Shown piece by piece: positions 22,669 to 31,706 of a stretch of 64,000 nucleotides of DNA. Under the pieces are notes generated by a model. The model made no database searches, was not told the origin of the DNA, and worked only from the letters and a program-made list of their open reading frames with translations. Origin of the DNA: Flavobacterium sangjuense (lineage in GTDB: Bacteria; Bacteroidota; Bacteroidia; Flavobacteriales; Flavobacteriaceae); the NCBI RefSeq assembly GCF_004797125.1, contig NZ_CP038810.1, positions 930,001 through 994,000 of the forward strand. The letters run 5' to 3'. Within the stretch, counting starts at the first letter, position 1. Each line of letters opens with the position of its first letter. The position numbers and the translations under genes were made by a program.

Positions 22669-25440
22669 ATGGATAGGTTTTCCTTTTTAAACGCAGCACA
22701 TACAGAATTTTTCGCCGATTTATACGAACAATACCTTCAAAACCCAGATAGCGTTGAGCCAAGTTGGAGAGCTTTTTTTCAAGGCTTCGACTTTGGAATA
22801 ACGACTTTTAATGAAGAAAACGCAGTAGCTGAATTGGCTAATTATGCTGCCAATGTTCCGGCAAACGGACAGGTTTCAGACAAACTTCAGAAAGAGTTTA
22901 ACGTATTGAAATTAATCGACGGATACAGAACTCGTGGGCATCTTTTTACAGAAACAAATCCGGTTCGTACCCGAAGAACTTCTTCACCAACATTAGATAT
23001 AGAAAATTTTGGTTTGTCAGCTGCTGATCTGAATACGGTTTTTGATGCCGCCAAAGTTTTGGGACACAAACCAGCTACGCTTCAGGAAATCCTGAATCAT
23101 CTTAAAAACGTGTATTGCCAACACATTGGTATCGAATATATGTACATGAGAAATCCAAAGATTATTCAATGGATTCAGGACAGAATTAACGTCAACGATA
23201 ATCTTCCAAACTTCGATAACGACCAAAAGAAACATATCTTAGGAAAATTGAATGAGGCGGTTTCTTTTGAGAACTTTTTACACACAAAATATGTAGGTCA
23301 AAAACGTTTCTCACTTGAAGGTGGCGAAAGCATTATCCCGGCATTAGATGCACTTATTGAATCCGCTGCCGAAAAAGGTGTGGAGCAATTCGTAATGGGA
23401 ATGGCACACCGTGGAAGGTTGAATATCTTAGCTAATATTTTTGGCAAAGCCACTCAGGATATCTTCTCTGAGTTTGACGGAAAAGATTATGATAAAGAAT
23501 ATTTCGATGGTGATGTTAAATACCATTTGGGTTTAACATCGGAACGAAAAACAAAATCAGGCAAAAAAATCAATATCAATTTGGCACCAAATCCTTCGCA
23601 CTTAGAAACGGTTGGAGCCGTTATTGAAGGAATTACCCGTGCCAAACAAGACAAATATTTCCCAGACGATTTCTCAAAAGTATTGCCAATTGCCGTTCAC
23701 GGTGATGCCGCAGTTGCGGGACAGGGAATTGTATACGAAATTGTGCAAATGGCGCAACTTGACGGATACAAAACTGGTGGAACGATTCATATTGTAATCA
23801 ACAACCAGGTTGGATTTACGACCAATTATTTAGATGCGCGTTCATCAACCTATTGTACGGATGTTGCCAAAGTGACTTTGTCGCCCGTACTTCACGTCAA
23901 TTCGGATGATGCCGAAGCGGTTGTTCACGCGATGCTTTTTGCATTGGATTTCAGAATGCAGTTTGGTCGTGATGTATTTATCGATTTGTTAGGTTACAGA
24001 AAGTATGGTCACAACGAAGGCGATGAGCCACGTTTTACCCAGCCGGTTTTATACAAAATCATTGCAAAGCATAGAAATCCAAGAGACATTTATTCGGAGA
24101 AATTAATCACTGCCGGAATTATTGATGCGGCCTATGTGACAAAAATAGAGAACGAATACAAAGACAATCTTGATGTAAATCTGCAAGCGTCACGTAAAAA
24201 AGATTTGACGATTATCAAGCCATTTTTGCAGGACGAATGGAAAGGCTATGTTCAGGTTTCTGATGATGAAATGTTGAAAAAAGTAGACACAACTTTCGAC
24301 AAAAAGAAATTAGATGAAATCATCGTTTCGGTTTCGACATTGCCATCGGATAAAAAATTCATCAGCAAAATTTCGAAAATTGTTACCGACAGAAAAACCG
24401 GATATGATAACGATACTATCGATTGGGGAACAGCCGAAACCTTAGCTTATGGTTCATTATTGACCGAAGGTTATGACATTCGTGTGTCAGGACAAGACGT
24501 TGAAAGAGGAACATTTTCTCATCGCCACGCCGTTGTAAAAGTAGAAGACAGCGAAGAAGAAGTGGTGCTGCTGGATACTTTAAAAGACAAAAAAGGGAAG
24601 TTCAATATTTTCAATTCCTTCCTTTCTGAATATGGCGTTTTAGGATTTGATTACGGCTATGCTTTGACAAATCCAAATGCATTGACGATTTGGGAAGCAC
24701 AGTTTGGGGATTTCTCCAATGGCGCCCAAATCATGATCGATCAATATATTTCGTGTGGTGAAGACAAATGGAACAACCAAAATGGTATTGTACTGTTGTT
24801 GCCTCATGGATACGAAGGACAAGGTGCAGAGCACTCTTCAGCACGTATGGAAAGATATTTACAACTTTGTGCACGTCACAATATGTATGTAGCCGATTGT
24901 ACAACACCGGCGAATTTCTTCCACCTGTTGCGTCGCCAAATGAAAACAAAATTCCGTAAACCGCTGGTTGTGTTTACTCCGAAAAGTTTGCTACGTCATC
25001 CGTTATGTGTTTCTACTCGTGAGGAATTGTACAAAGGCAGTTTCCAGGAAACCATTGATGACAATTCAGTTGACAAGAAAAAAGTAAAATCGGTAGTTTT
25101 CTGTACCGGAAAATTCTATTACGAGATTCTTGCAGAAAGAGAAAACTTAGGCAGAAATGATGTAGCTTTGGTTCGTATCGAGCAATTATTCCCGTTGCCA
25201 ACAGAACAACTGAAAGCGATAATCAAAAGTTATCCAAATGCTGACGATTTTGTTTGGGCACAGGAAGAACCAAAGAATATGGGAGCTTACAGCTATATGC
25301 TGATGAATTTCGATTTAGTGCCATGGAGATTGGCTTCGCTTAAAGCGTATTCAGCTCCGGCGGCAGGAAGTCATACCAGAGACAGAAGACGTCATGCCGA
25401 TGCTATCAGAATGGTATTTGATAAAAATTTATTTAGATAA
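22669..25440 (+). CDS. sucA: 2-oxoglutarate dehydrogenase E1 component
   Basis: This thiamine-dependent decarboxylase of the citric-acid cycle converts 2-oxoglutarate and passes the succinyl group to the lipoyl arm of E2. I chose ATG 22669 (923 aa) because the N-terminal E1 motif FLNAAHTEFFADLYEQYLQ begins there. Further motifs are RGHLFTETNP, MAHRGRLNILANI, and the thiamine-diphosphate region HGDAAVAGQGIVYE (GDAA with the following N-x-Q, INNQVGF). The pyrimidine-binding half contains SHRHAVV, and HGYEGQGAEHSSARMERYLQ lies near the end. Length is normal. sucB follows after one intervening gene, so the complex genes stay close. Confidence 0.97.
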   Translation: MDRFSFLNAAHTEFFADLYEQYLQNPDSVEPSWRAFFQGFDFGITTFNEENAVAELANYAANVPANGQVSDKLQKEFNVLKLIDGYRTRGHLFTETNPVRTRRTSSPTLDIENFGLSAADLNTVFDAAKVLGHKPATLQEILNHLKNVYCQHIGIEYMYMRNPKIIQWIQDRINVNDNLPNFDNDQKKHILGKLNEAVSFENFLHTKYVGQKRFSLEGGESIIPALDALIESAAEKGVEQFVMGMAHRGRLNILANIFGKATQDIFSEFDGKDYDKEYFDGDVKYHLGLTSERKTKSGKKININLAPNPSHLETVGAVIEGITRAKQDKYFPDDFSKVLPIAVHGDAAVAGQGIVYEIVQMAQLDGYKTGGTIHIVINNQVGFTTNYLDARSSTYCTDVAKVTLSPVLHVNSDDAEAVVHAMLFALDFRMQFGRDVFIDLLGYRKYGHNEGDEPRFTQPVLYKIIAKHRNPRDIYSEKLITAGIIDAAYVTKIENEYKDNLDVNLQASRKKDLTIIKPFLQDEWKGYVQVSDDEMLKKVDTTFDKKKLDEIIVSVSTLPSDKKFISKISKIVTDRKTGYDNDTIDWGTAETLAYGSLLTEGYDIRVSGQDVERGTFSHRHAVVKVEDSEEEVVLLDTLKDKKGKFNIFNSFLSEYGVLGFDYGYALTNPNALTIWEAQFGDFSNGAQIMIDQYISCGEDKWNNQNGIVLLLPHGYEGQGAEHSSARMERYLQLCARHNMYVADCTTPANFFHLLRRQMKTKFRKPLVVFTPKSLLRHPLCVSTREELYKGSFQETIDDNSVDKKKVKSVVFCTGKFYYEILAERENLGRNDVALVRIEQLFPLPTEQLKAIIKSYPNADDFVWAQEEPKNMGAYSYMLMNFDLVPWRLASLKAYSAPAAGSHTRDRRRHADAIRMVFDKNLFR

Positions 25441-25452
25441 TCCAAAACCAGT

Positions 25453-26046
25453 ATGAAAAGATTTTTATTACTGTTAGTATTTACAAGCTTTTATAGCTTT
25501 GGCCAGCAAATAGATAAACCAAAAGAAGATAAGGCTTTAGTTTACTTCACCCGATTTGATGCTGCAGGGTTTTTAATTAACTTTAAGTATTTTGATGGAG
25601 AGAAGTATTTAGGAAAATTCAATTATGGTAAGTATTTGGTTTATGAATGTGAACCGGGGAAACATATATTTTGGTCTAAAGCCGAGAACTTTGATTTTGT
25701 TGATGCTAATTTAGAAGCAGGAAAGGTTTATATTATTGACGCAAGACCCAAAATGGGAGCCTTTAAAGCCGGAGTCGAATTAGTGGTTTTTAATAAAGAG
25801 CTCGATAATTACGACAGGTATAAAAAAAGAATTTTCAAATCAATTGAAAAAGGTGAACGTTACATAGCCAATGACGAAGAGTTAAAGAGTGAAGAGGTTG
25901 AAATAAAAGACCTTATCCAAAAAGGAATGGAAAAATATACTAAATTGAAAAATGAAAATTCCGATAAAATAGCAGTTTTAATTGATGGAATGTTCTTCGA
26001 TGACAGCTATTTCGTTGAAAAAGATTTTACAAAAAAGATTAATTAG
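25453..26046 (+). CDS. Exported DUF2846-like protein inserted between sucA and sucB
   Basis: A 197-residue exported protein with signal peptide MKRFLLLLVFTSFYSFGQ. The first two-thirds follow the DUF2846-type pattern: ALVYFTRFDAAGFLINFKYF, then DGEKYLGKFNYGKYLVYECE and PGKHIFWSKAENFDFVDANL. These fit a beta-sandwich that presents small ligands or lipids. The C-terminal third is helical and charged. It starts 12 bases after sucA, so it is probably in the same transcript. Its position inside the 2-oxoglutarate dehydrogenase locus looks accidental, since it has no catalytic motif. No function is assigned. Confidence 0.7.
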   Translation: MKRFLLLLVFTSFYSFGQQIDKPKEDKALVYFTRFDAAGFLINFKYFDGEKYLGKFNYGKYLVYECEPGKHIFWSKAENFDFVDANLEAGKVYIIDARPKMGAFKAGVELVVFNKELDNYDRYKKRIFKSIEKGERYIANDEELKSEEVEIKDLIQKGMEKYTKLKNENSDKIAVLIDGMFFDDSYFVEKDFTKKIN

Positions 26047-26099
26047 GAGCTAATCCCGCTGTCCGCGCTACATGGTAGCTTGCTTCCATCGGGGCTAGT
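26046..26099 (+). repeat. Dispersed flavobacterial intergenic repeat, copy 1
   Basis: Contains CCCGCTGTCCGC, GCTTCCATC and GGGGCTAG. It shares its ends with copies at 56648-56727 and 61975-62026 (opposite strand). GCTAATCCCG and CGGGGCTAG can pair to close the element. It lies in the leader of sucB. I recall the same ends as abundant in Flavobacterium genomes. Confidence 0.75.
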
Positions 26100-26133
26100 A
26101 AAAGTATAAACAACACTATAAAATTATAAAAGG

Positions 26134-27363
26134 ATGATTTTAGAAATGAAAGTCCCTTCACCGGGAGAATCGATAAAAGAAGTTGAAATTGCAACTTGGT
26201 TAGTAAAAGACGGCGATTATGTAGAAAAAGACCAAGCCATTGCTGAGGTTGATTCGGACAAAGCTACTTTGGAATTACCAGCTGAAGCAAGTGGAATTAT
26301 CACACTTAAAGCAGAAGAAGGCGATGCCGTTGCAGTTGGTTCTGTCGTTTGCTTAATTGATACCAGTGCGGCAAAACCAAGTGGTTCTGCTCCAGTTGCG
26401 GCAGAGGTTAAAGCTGCACCTGTGGTTGCTGAAGCACCTAAAAAAGAAGAAGTAAAAGTTGCTGCACCAGTAGCCACTAAAACATATGCTGCTCAGGCTC
26501 CATCGCCGGCTGCAAAAAAAATATTAGACGAGAAAAGCATTCAGCCTTCAGATGTAATCGGAACCGGAAGAGAGGGAAGAATTACCAAAGATGATGCGGT
26601 AAATGCTGTGCCATCCATGGGAACGCCAACAGGTGGAAACCGTGGTTCAGAAAGAACAAAATTATCCATGTTGCGTCGTAAAGTAGCTGAAAGATTGGTT
26701 TCTGCGAAAAACGAAACAGCTATGTTGACTACGTTCAACGAAGTGGATATGACTGCAATCTACGCTTTGCGTGAACAATACAAAGAAGAATTCAAAACCA
26801 AACACGGTTTAGGATTGGGCTTTATGTCGTTCTTTACAAAAGCAGTTACTCGTGCTTTACAATTATATCCTGATGTTAACTCAATGATTGACGGACAAGA
26901 GAAAATCTCATACAATTTCTGTGATATTTCTGTTGCGGTTTCTGGCCCAAAAGGATTAATGGTTCCGGTAATGCGAAATGCAGAATTATTATCTTTCCGT
27001 GGTGTTGAAGCTGAAATCAAAAGATTAGCTATTCGTGCCAGAGACGGTCAAATCACGGTTGATGAAATGACTGGCGGAACATTCACCATTTCAAACGGAG
27101 GCGTTTTCGGAAGTATGTTGAGTACGCCAATCATCAATCCACCACAATCAGGAATTCTTGGAATGCACAATGTGGTAGAAAGAGCGATTGTAAAAAATGG
27201 ACAAATCGTTATCGCACCGGTAATGTTTGTAGCTTTGTCCTATGACCACAGAATCATTGATGGACGTGAGTCTGTTGGGTTCTTAGTGGCTGTGAAAGAA
27301 GCACTAGAAAAACCGGAAGAATTATTAATGGATAACAATGTTAAGAGAGCATTGGAACTTTAA
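26134..27363 (+). CDS. sucB: Dihydrolipoyl succinyltransferase, E2 of 2-oxoglutarate dehydrogenase
   Basis: This E2 core transfers succinyl from the lipoyl arm to CoA. It is 409 aa. The lipoyl domain (residues 1-75) has the modified Lys43 in VDSDKATLELP. A proline/alanine/lysine-rich linker follows (about 76-115). The peripheral subunit-binding domain is PSPAAKKILDEKSIQPSDVIG then GREGRITKDD (about 120-155). The catalytic domain (about 175-409) ends with SYDHRIIDGRESV, containing the active-site His and Asp. The length is standard. The dispersed repeat and about 35 further bases separate it from the upstream DUF2846-like gene. A terminator follows. Confidence 0.97.
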   Translation: MILEMKVPSPGESIKEVEIATWLVKDGDYVEKDQAIAEVDSDKATLELPAEASGIITLKAEEGDAVAVGSVVCLIDTSAAKPSGSAPVAAEVKAAPVVAEAPKKEEVKVAAPVATKTYAAQAPSPAAKKILDEKSIQPSDVIGTGREGRITKDDAVNAVPSMGTPTGGNRGSERTKLSMLRRKVAERLVSAKNETAMLTTFNEVDMTAIYALREQYKEEFKTKHGLGLGFMSFFTKAVTRALQLYPDVNSMIDGQEKISYNFCDISVAVSGPKGLMVPVMRNAELLSFRGVEAEIKRLAIRARDGQITVDEMTGGTFTISNGGVFGSMLSTPIINPPQSGILGMHNVVERAIVKNGQIVIAPVMFVALSYDHRIIDGRESVGFLVAVKEALEKPEELLMDNNVKRALEL

Positions 27364-27381
27364 AATAGAGTCGATATAAAT

Positions 27382-27417
27382 AAAATCCCCTTAGTTTTCT
27401 GAGTGGGATTTTTTTTT
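27382..27417 (+). terminator. Intrinsic terminator after sucB
   Basis: AAAATCCC and GGGATTTTTTTTT pair, and an inner CTTAG/CTGAG stem extends the hairpin. Confidence 0.85.
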
Positions 27418-27547
27418 GAGTAATAAAATGGAATAGTCCAAAATACACCAAAATCTGAAAGTGTTTTTTTGTATAAAAGTTTTTTTTTATTACTTAATTT
27501 TAGCCACGTGTTTTATAATCATAATGTCACAATCGAAATTTTATCCC

Positions 27548-29488
27548 ATGCATAAATTTGCCCGAATCACCGCTTTCATTGCTTTTTTATTTCTCTTTTC
27601 AAATGCTTATGCGCAGGACAATATTGACTCGCTTAAAATTGCCTTCAAGAATTCCAAACAAGATACCCTTCGAGTAAAGACGGTTTACCGTTTATTGGTA
27701 AATCTGCCCCCCGATGAAAAAGAATTTGATTATTATTTGGGGCAAATCAAGGTTCTGGCAGATAAAAATCTGGCCAAAGAATCTACTTCAGAAAAAGGAA
27801 AATTATTTTGGAAAAAGGCATTGGGTAAATATTATGTCAATAAATCCGAAATCACATTTTATACAAATAACGATGCTGCGATGCAATTGCTTGATAAGGG
27901 AATTCAGATTTTTTCGGAAGTCAAAGACATTTCCCAAATGGCAGACGCAATCGTAGGCAAAGGAATTTTCCTGAGAAGGATGGGACGAACTCCCGAAGCT
28001 GTAGAGTGTTATTACAAAGGGCTTAAATATTTTGAACAGATTAAGGATAAAGACGGAATTGCCTACGCCCAAATGTCGATAGCTGCAGTTTATAAAGATC
28101 AAAAAAAAGATGCCGAAGCTATTGCCTTGAATAAAAAAGCACTGGCTTATTTTGAGTCAATTAAAAAACCGACTATGGAAGATATTGGTACCCAAGCCGA
28201 GTTAAATCATACCATTGGGCACGGATATTTTAACAATCAAAAATATGATATAGCGGAACAATATTTCAATAAAGCAATGACGCAGGCAAAACAAATCGGA
28301 TACACCTCATTAATGAGTACCGTTTTGGACAAAATAGGACGGATTCATTACCAGCGTGGTGAAAATGACATTGCCTACCAAAAATATCAGGAGGCTTTAA
28401 ATCTTCCGCAACCCGAATTGTACAAAGCAAATTTATACATCAGTATAGGAGAATTATGTATAGCCGAAAAAAAATATGCTGAGGCAGAAAGCTATTTAAC
28501 TCAAGCCAATACAATCGGTAAAAAACTCAATGATTTAAATATGCAGATGTATGCCGTAAGGTATTTAAACGCACTTTATAAAGACACTAAAAATTATGAG
28601 AAGGCTTTATCAATGTTTGAATTGTATAAAACTTTTCAGGATTCGATAAAAGTTAGCGACTCACGCAATACCCTAAAAGAGCAACAGCTTAAATACGATT
28701 TTGAAAAGAAGGAATTAAACTCAAAGCTTCTCAACCAAAAAGAAACTGCAGTTAAAAACAATTGGCTTATCGGGCTTTCAGCGATTTTGTTACTGGTTTT
28801 GCTCGGCGGTTATTTTTATTACCGGAACAACAAACAAAAGCAGGCAATTACTGTTCTGGAAAAAGAGCAAATCAAACAAAAGCTTTTGGTTACCCAAATG
28901 AACCCGCATTTTATTTTTAATTCTATCGATAACATTCAGGGATTGATTCACAGCAACAAAGATGAGGAAGCTGTAAATTATCTGACCAAGTTCTCAAAAC
29001 TAACCCGACAAATCCTGGAGAATTCCAACGAAAATTATATTTCGCTGGAAGAAGAAGTTGAGATGACTAAAAATTATCTTTCAATTCAGCAGCTTCTATA
29101 CGATAACAAGTTCAGTTTCAACATTACCATTGAAAAAGAGATTAATCAGGAAGCTATCTTTTTGCCGCCCATGCTGACGCAGCCTTTTATTGAAAATGCC
29201 ATCAAGCACGGTTTGAGCAATACTTCAGAAAACGGAAAAATCAACATTCACTTTTATCTCAGGGAAAGCAAATTATTTTTTGAAGTGACCGACAACGGCA
29301 AAGGATTCGATGCGGCACAAAAATCAACCAGCCATAAATCATTGGCCATGACCATCACCAAAGAACGCTTGGTCAGCTATACCAAAAACCAGGATTTTGT
29401 GGTTCAGGCGGATAATATAAAAGACAACAATGAGAATGTTGTTGGTGCCAAAGTTAGTTTTGAAATCCCTTATATTTACGAAAACTAA
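27548..29488 (+). CDS. TPR-containing sensor histidine kinase (LytS/YpdA-like)
   Basis: This membrane sensor phosphorylates the response regulator encoded next to it. I chose ATG 27548, which begins a clean signal peptide (MHKFARITAFIAFLFLFSNAYA). ATG 27524 in the same frame is possible. Tetratricopeptide repeats fill about residues 90-370 (for example AQMSIAAVYKDQKKDAEAI). One membrane helix follows at about 405-425 (WLIGLSAILLLVLLGGYFYY). Then comes the HisKA_7-type domain with the phosphoacceptor in QMNPHFIFNSIDN, and the ATPase part with PPMLTQPFIENAIKHGL and TDNGKGFD. It ends 6 bases before the LytTR regulator gene. The periplasmic TPRs presumably bind a protein or peptide signal. Confidence 0.93.
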   Translation: MHKFARITAFIAFLFLFSNAYAQDNIDSLKIAFKNSKQDTLRVKTVYRLLVNLPPDEKEFDYYLGQIKVLADKNLAKESTSEKGKLFWKKALGKYYVNKSEITFYTNNDAAMQLLDKGIQIFSEVKDISQMADAIVGKGIFLRRMGRTPEAVECYYKGLKYFEQIKDKDGIAYAQMSIAAVYKDQKKDAEAIALNKKALAYFESIKKPTMEDIGTQAELNHTIGHGYFNNQKYDIAEQYFNKAMTQAKQIGYTSLMSTVLDKIGRIHYQRGENDIAYQKYQEALNLPQPELYKANLYISIGELCIAEKKYAEAESYLTQANTIGKKLNDLNMQMYAVRYLNALYKDTKNYEKALSMFELYKTFQDSIKVSDSRNTLKEQQLKYDFEKKELNSKLLNQKETAVKNNWLIGLSAILLLVLLGGYFYYRNNKQKQAITVLEKEQIKQKLLVTQMNPHFIFNSIDNIQGLIHSNKDEEAVNYLTKFSKLTRQILENSNENYISLEEEVEMTKNYLSIQQLLYDNKFSFNITIEKEINQEAIFLPPMLTQPFIENAIKHGLSNTSENGKINIHFYLRESKLFFEVTDNGKGFDAAQKSTSHKSLAMTITKERLVSYTKNQDFVVQADNIKDNNENVVGAKVSFEIPYIYEN

Positions 29489-29494
29489 AATCCT

Positions 29495-30250
29495 ATGTTG
29501 CGAGCGGTAGTCATTGACGATATTGAAAATATAAGAAAGAAGAATATAGCGATTATTAAATCGAGTTGTCCTAGCATAGCTGTCATTGGCCAGGCCGATT
29601 CAGTAGAATCGGGTGCGAAGATAGTCAAACAGTTGTCACCCGATTTGGTTTTTCTGGATGTAGAAATGCCCGATGGTACTGGTTTTGACATGCTTCAGAA
29701 ATTGGCGCCGATTAATTTTAAGGTCATTTTTATAACAGGTTACGAAGATTTTGCCATCAAGGCATTTCGTTTTTCGGCTATTGATTATCTCTTAAAACCG
29801 TTGGATGCCAATGATTTGGTTGAAGCCGTAAAAAAAGCCGAGGATTCGCTTAACAAAGAGGTGTTTGAAATGAAACTCAACAATTTGTTCACCAATCTGG
29901 AGCGACCTAAAAACCTTCAGAAGCTTATACTGAAAACAGCCGACAGGATTTATTCGGTCAATATTCAGGATATTGTAAACTGTGAGTCTGATAAAAACTA
30001 TACGACTTTTCACTTTATCAACGCCCCGAAACTCATCGTATCTACTAACCTCAAAGAGTACGAAACTTTACTCACGCCGTATAATTTTTTCAGAACGCAT
30101 CAGTCGCATCTCATAAACATGGCCTACTTTGACCATTTTATCAAATCAGAAGGTGGCAATACCATTGTGATGAAAAACAAAATCGCTATTCCACTTTCGG
30201 TTCGTAAAAAAGAAGAGTTCCTGATTTTGCTGGAAAATCTTCAGGTATAA
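29495..30250 (+). CDS. LytTR-family response regulator
   Basis: A DNA-binding response regulator of 251 aa. The receiver domain (1-120) has the phosphorylated Asp in DLVFLDVEMPDG (about residue 54), the acidic pair VIDDIEN near the start, and the conserved Lys in LLKPLDA. The LytTR domain (about 145-248) contains IYSVNIQDIVNCESDKNYTT, NFFRTHQSHLINM and KIAIPLSVRKKEE. It is paired with the TPR histidine kinase 6 bases upstream. LytTR proteins bind pairs of direct-repeat sites. The gene after it, preceded by a near-palindrome at 30354-30381, is a possible target. Confidence 0.95.
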   Translation: MLRAVVIDDIENIRKKNIAIIKSSCPSIAVIGQADSVESGAKIVKQLSPDLVFLDVEMPDGTGFDMLQKLAPINFKVIFITGYEDFAIKAFRFSAIDYLLKPLDANDLVEAVKKAEDSLNKEVFEMKLNNLFTNLERPKNLQKLILKTADRIYSVNIQDIVNCESDKNYTTFHFINAPKLIVSTNLKEYETLLTPYNFFRTHQSHLINMAYFDHFIKSEGGNTIVMKNKIAIPLSVRKKEEFLILLENLQV

Positions 30251-30353
30251 ATTATCCAAAAACGAATTTCCTCTAAATCCCAACGAATTTATTCCAAACC
30301 TTAACGGATATTCATTGGTCAAAATTGGTGTTTTTCTTTGATTTATCATTGCA

Positions 30354-30381
30354 GTGTAAATCCATTATATGATGGTTTACG
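30354..30381. promoter_or_regulatory. Near-palindrome upstream of a secreted-protein gene
   Basis: GTAAATCCAT and ATGGTTTAC face each other with a short spacer and one bulged base, 24 bases before ATG 30405. It could be an operator, perhaps for the adjacent LytTR regulator, although those usually use direct repeats. Confidence 0.3.
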
Positions 30382-30404
30382 CTTAACTGTAATACAATAA
30401 ACAA

Positions 30405-31511
30405 ATGAAAAAACATGTCTTACTTGTTGGATTGTTACTATTATCTTTTAGTAATACCAACGCACAATTATTGAACAAAATTGTTAAAGCAAAAAATCAA
30501 GCTTCTCAAGCCTCGGAGGTAGTGGAAAAAGGAAAAGAAGTCATCGGCAAAGTTGACAAAAAAAGAAAAGGGAGTAGTGGTTCGGCCGGATTGAAACTGG
30601 ATTGGACTACATTTAAACAAACCCCGGCCATCACTTTCAATTCACTTCTTTATGGTACAACAGCCGGAACGATTAATAGTTATACGGCAACTTTTATTCC
30701 GAATAAAACGGTTGACGGAAGAACAGTTCATCCCTTTGCGGATCAGTCGGAGTATTTAAGAATCAAGGTGTTCAAAGACAACCAATACATGAACTATTTT
30801 GAATATGCCGGAGACCAAGTTTTTGACGATGGTAAAAAGACCAAGTTCAATGAGCCAAGCAGCCGTTACCAACGTGATGGTGAATGGGTAGGACATGGAG
30901 AATCTTTTATTACGCAATGGGGACCGGGAAACTACAGATTGGATTTTTATGCCGGTGATAAAATGTTTTATTCATTCGATTTTGAATTGGTAAAACTAAT
31001 CAACAATGATCCTTACGCCACAATGAATGAAATGTACGTTACTCGTGGTCCATGGAATAATTTTGCCTACATGCAATATGCCGATACCGGTAATTTGGTA
31101 TTTGGATATTACATCACCCACGAAGAGTTTAAGCCAAATCCTGCTAACAGCGCCAAGACCACTAAGAGTGTAAAGTGGAGTGTGAAGATGTTTAAAGACA
31201 ACAAATTGTTTGCTCAAAATTATGGTAACGGACCAAGTACAGCTCAGGTACAACAAGCCAAATGGAATGAGGTTTCGTGTGCATTTAAAAGAGTGGACAA
31301 ACCGGGCGAAATTAAATTTGCAGACCTAGCAGATGGTGCTTACAAAGTTGAACTTACTATTGAAGGTGAAGCCAAACCTAGAATCTACAAGTTTGACGTA
31401 AAGGATAAAAGAATCGTTCAAATTCCGGAACAAGACAGAACCAAAAACACCGATCCAACGCGATTAATTGAAGGATGGAACGACTTCTTTTGGTTAAAAC
31501 TGGAGAAATAA
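30405..31511 (+). CDS. Exported protein of unknown function
   Basis: A 368-residue protein with a signal peptide (MKKHVLLVGLLLLSFSNTNAQ). A lysine-rich helical segment follows (about 22-60, KIVKAKNQASQASEVVEKGK), then two beta-rich regions with repeated patterns. SEYLRIKVFKDNQYMNYFEY resembles KSVKWSVKMFKDNKLFAQNY in the second half, and RLDFYAGDKMFYSFDFEL resembles YKVELTIEGEAKPRIYKFDV. This suggests an internal duplication of a sandwich domain. It has no T9SS tail and no catalytic motif I recognise. It stands alone after the two-component pair, with its own terminator. Confidence 0.7.
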   Translation: MKKHVLLVGLLLLSFSNTNAQLLNKIVKAKNQASQASEVVEKGKEVIGKVDKKRKGSSGSAGLKLDWTTFKQTPAITFNSLLYGTTAGTINSYTATFIPNKTVDGRTVHPFADQSEYLRIKVFKDNQYMNYFEYAGDQVFDDGKKTKFNEPSSRYQRDGEWVGHGESFITQWGPGNYRLDFYAGDKMFYSFDFELVKLINNDPYATMNEMYVTRGPWNNFAYMQYADTGNLVFGYYITHEEFKPNPANSAKTTKSVKWSVKMFKDNKLFAQNYGNGPSTAQVQQAKWNEVSCAFKRVDKPGEIKFADLADGAYKVELTIEGEAKPRIYKFDVKDKRIVQIPEQDRTKNTDPTRLIEGWNDFFWLKLEK

Positions 31512-31566
31512 TCACTAGTTCAATCATTCTGTTTGTTACTAAAAAACTGATATCCAAAAGAGTACT

Positions 31567-31613
31567 AAAAATCCCAAACAATACACCAAAAATAGGACGT
31601 TTGGGATTTTTAT
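31567..31613 (+). terminator. Intrinsic terminator
   Basis: AAAAATCCCAAAC and GTTTGGGATTTTTAT pair across an 18-base loop, 56 bases after the stop at 31511. Confidence 0.8.
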
Positions 31614-31706
31614 TTATAATCAAAGTTATTATATATTTGGCGATTTTGTTCCAAAAAATAAGCGGAACCGAAAAGCTTTACGAGTAGAAAATTTAATATT
31701 TTAAAA

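Noticed and set aside
31512..31566. Small gene between 31512 and 31706
   Set aside because: Short frames here are low-complexity, and the interval is mainly the terminator at 31567-31613.
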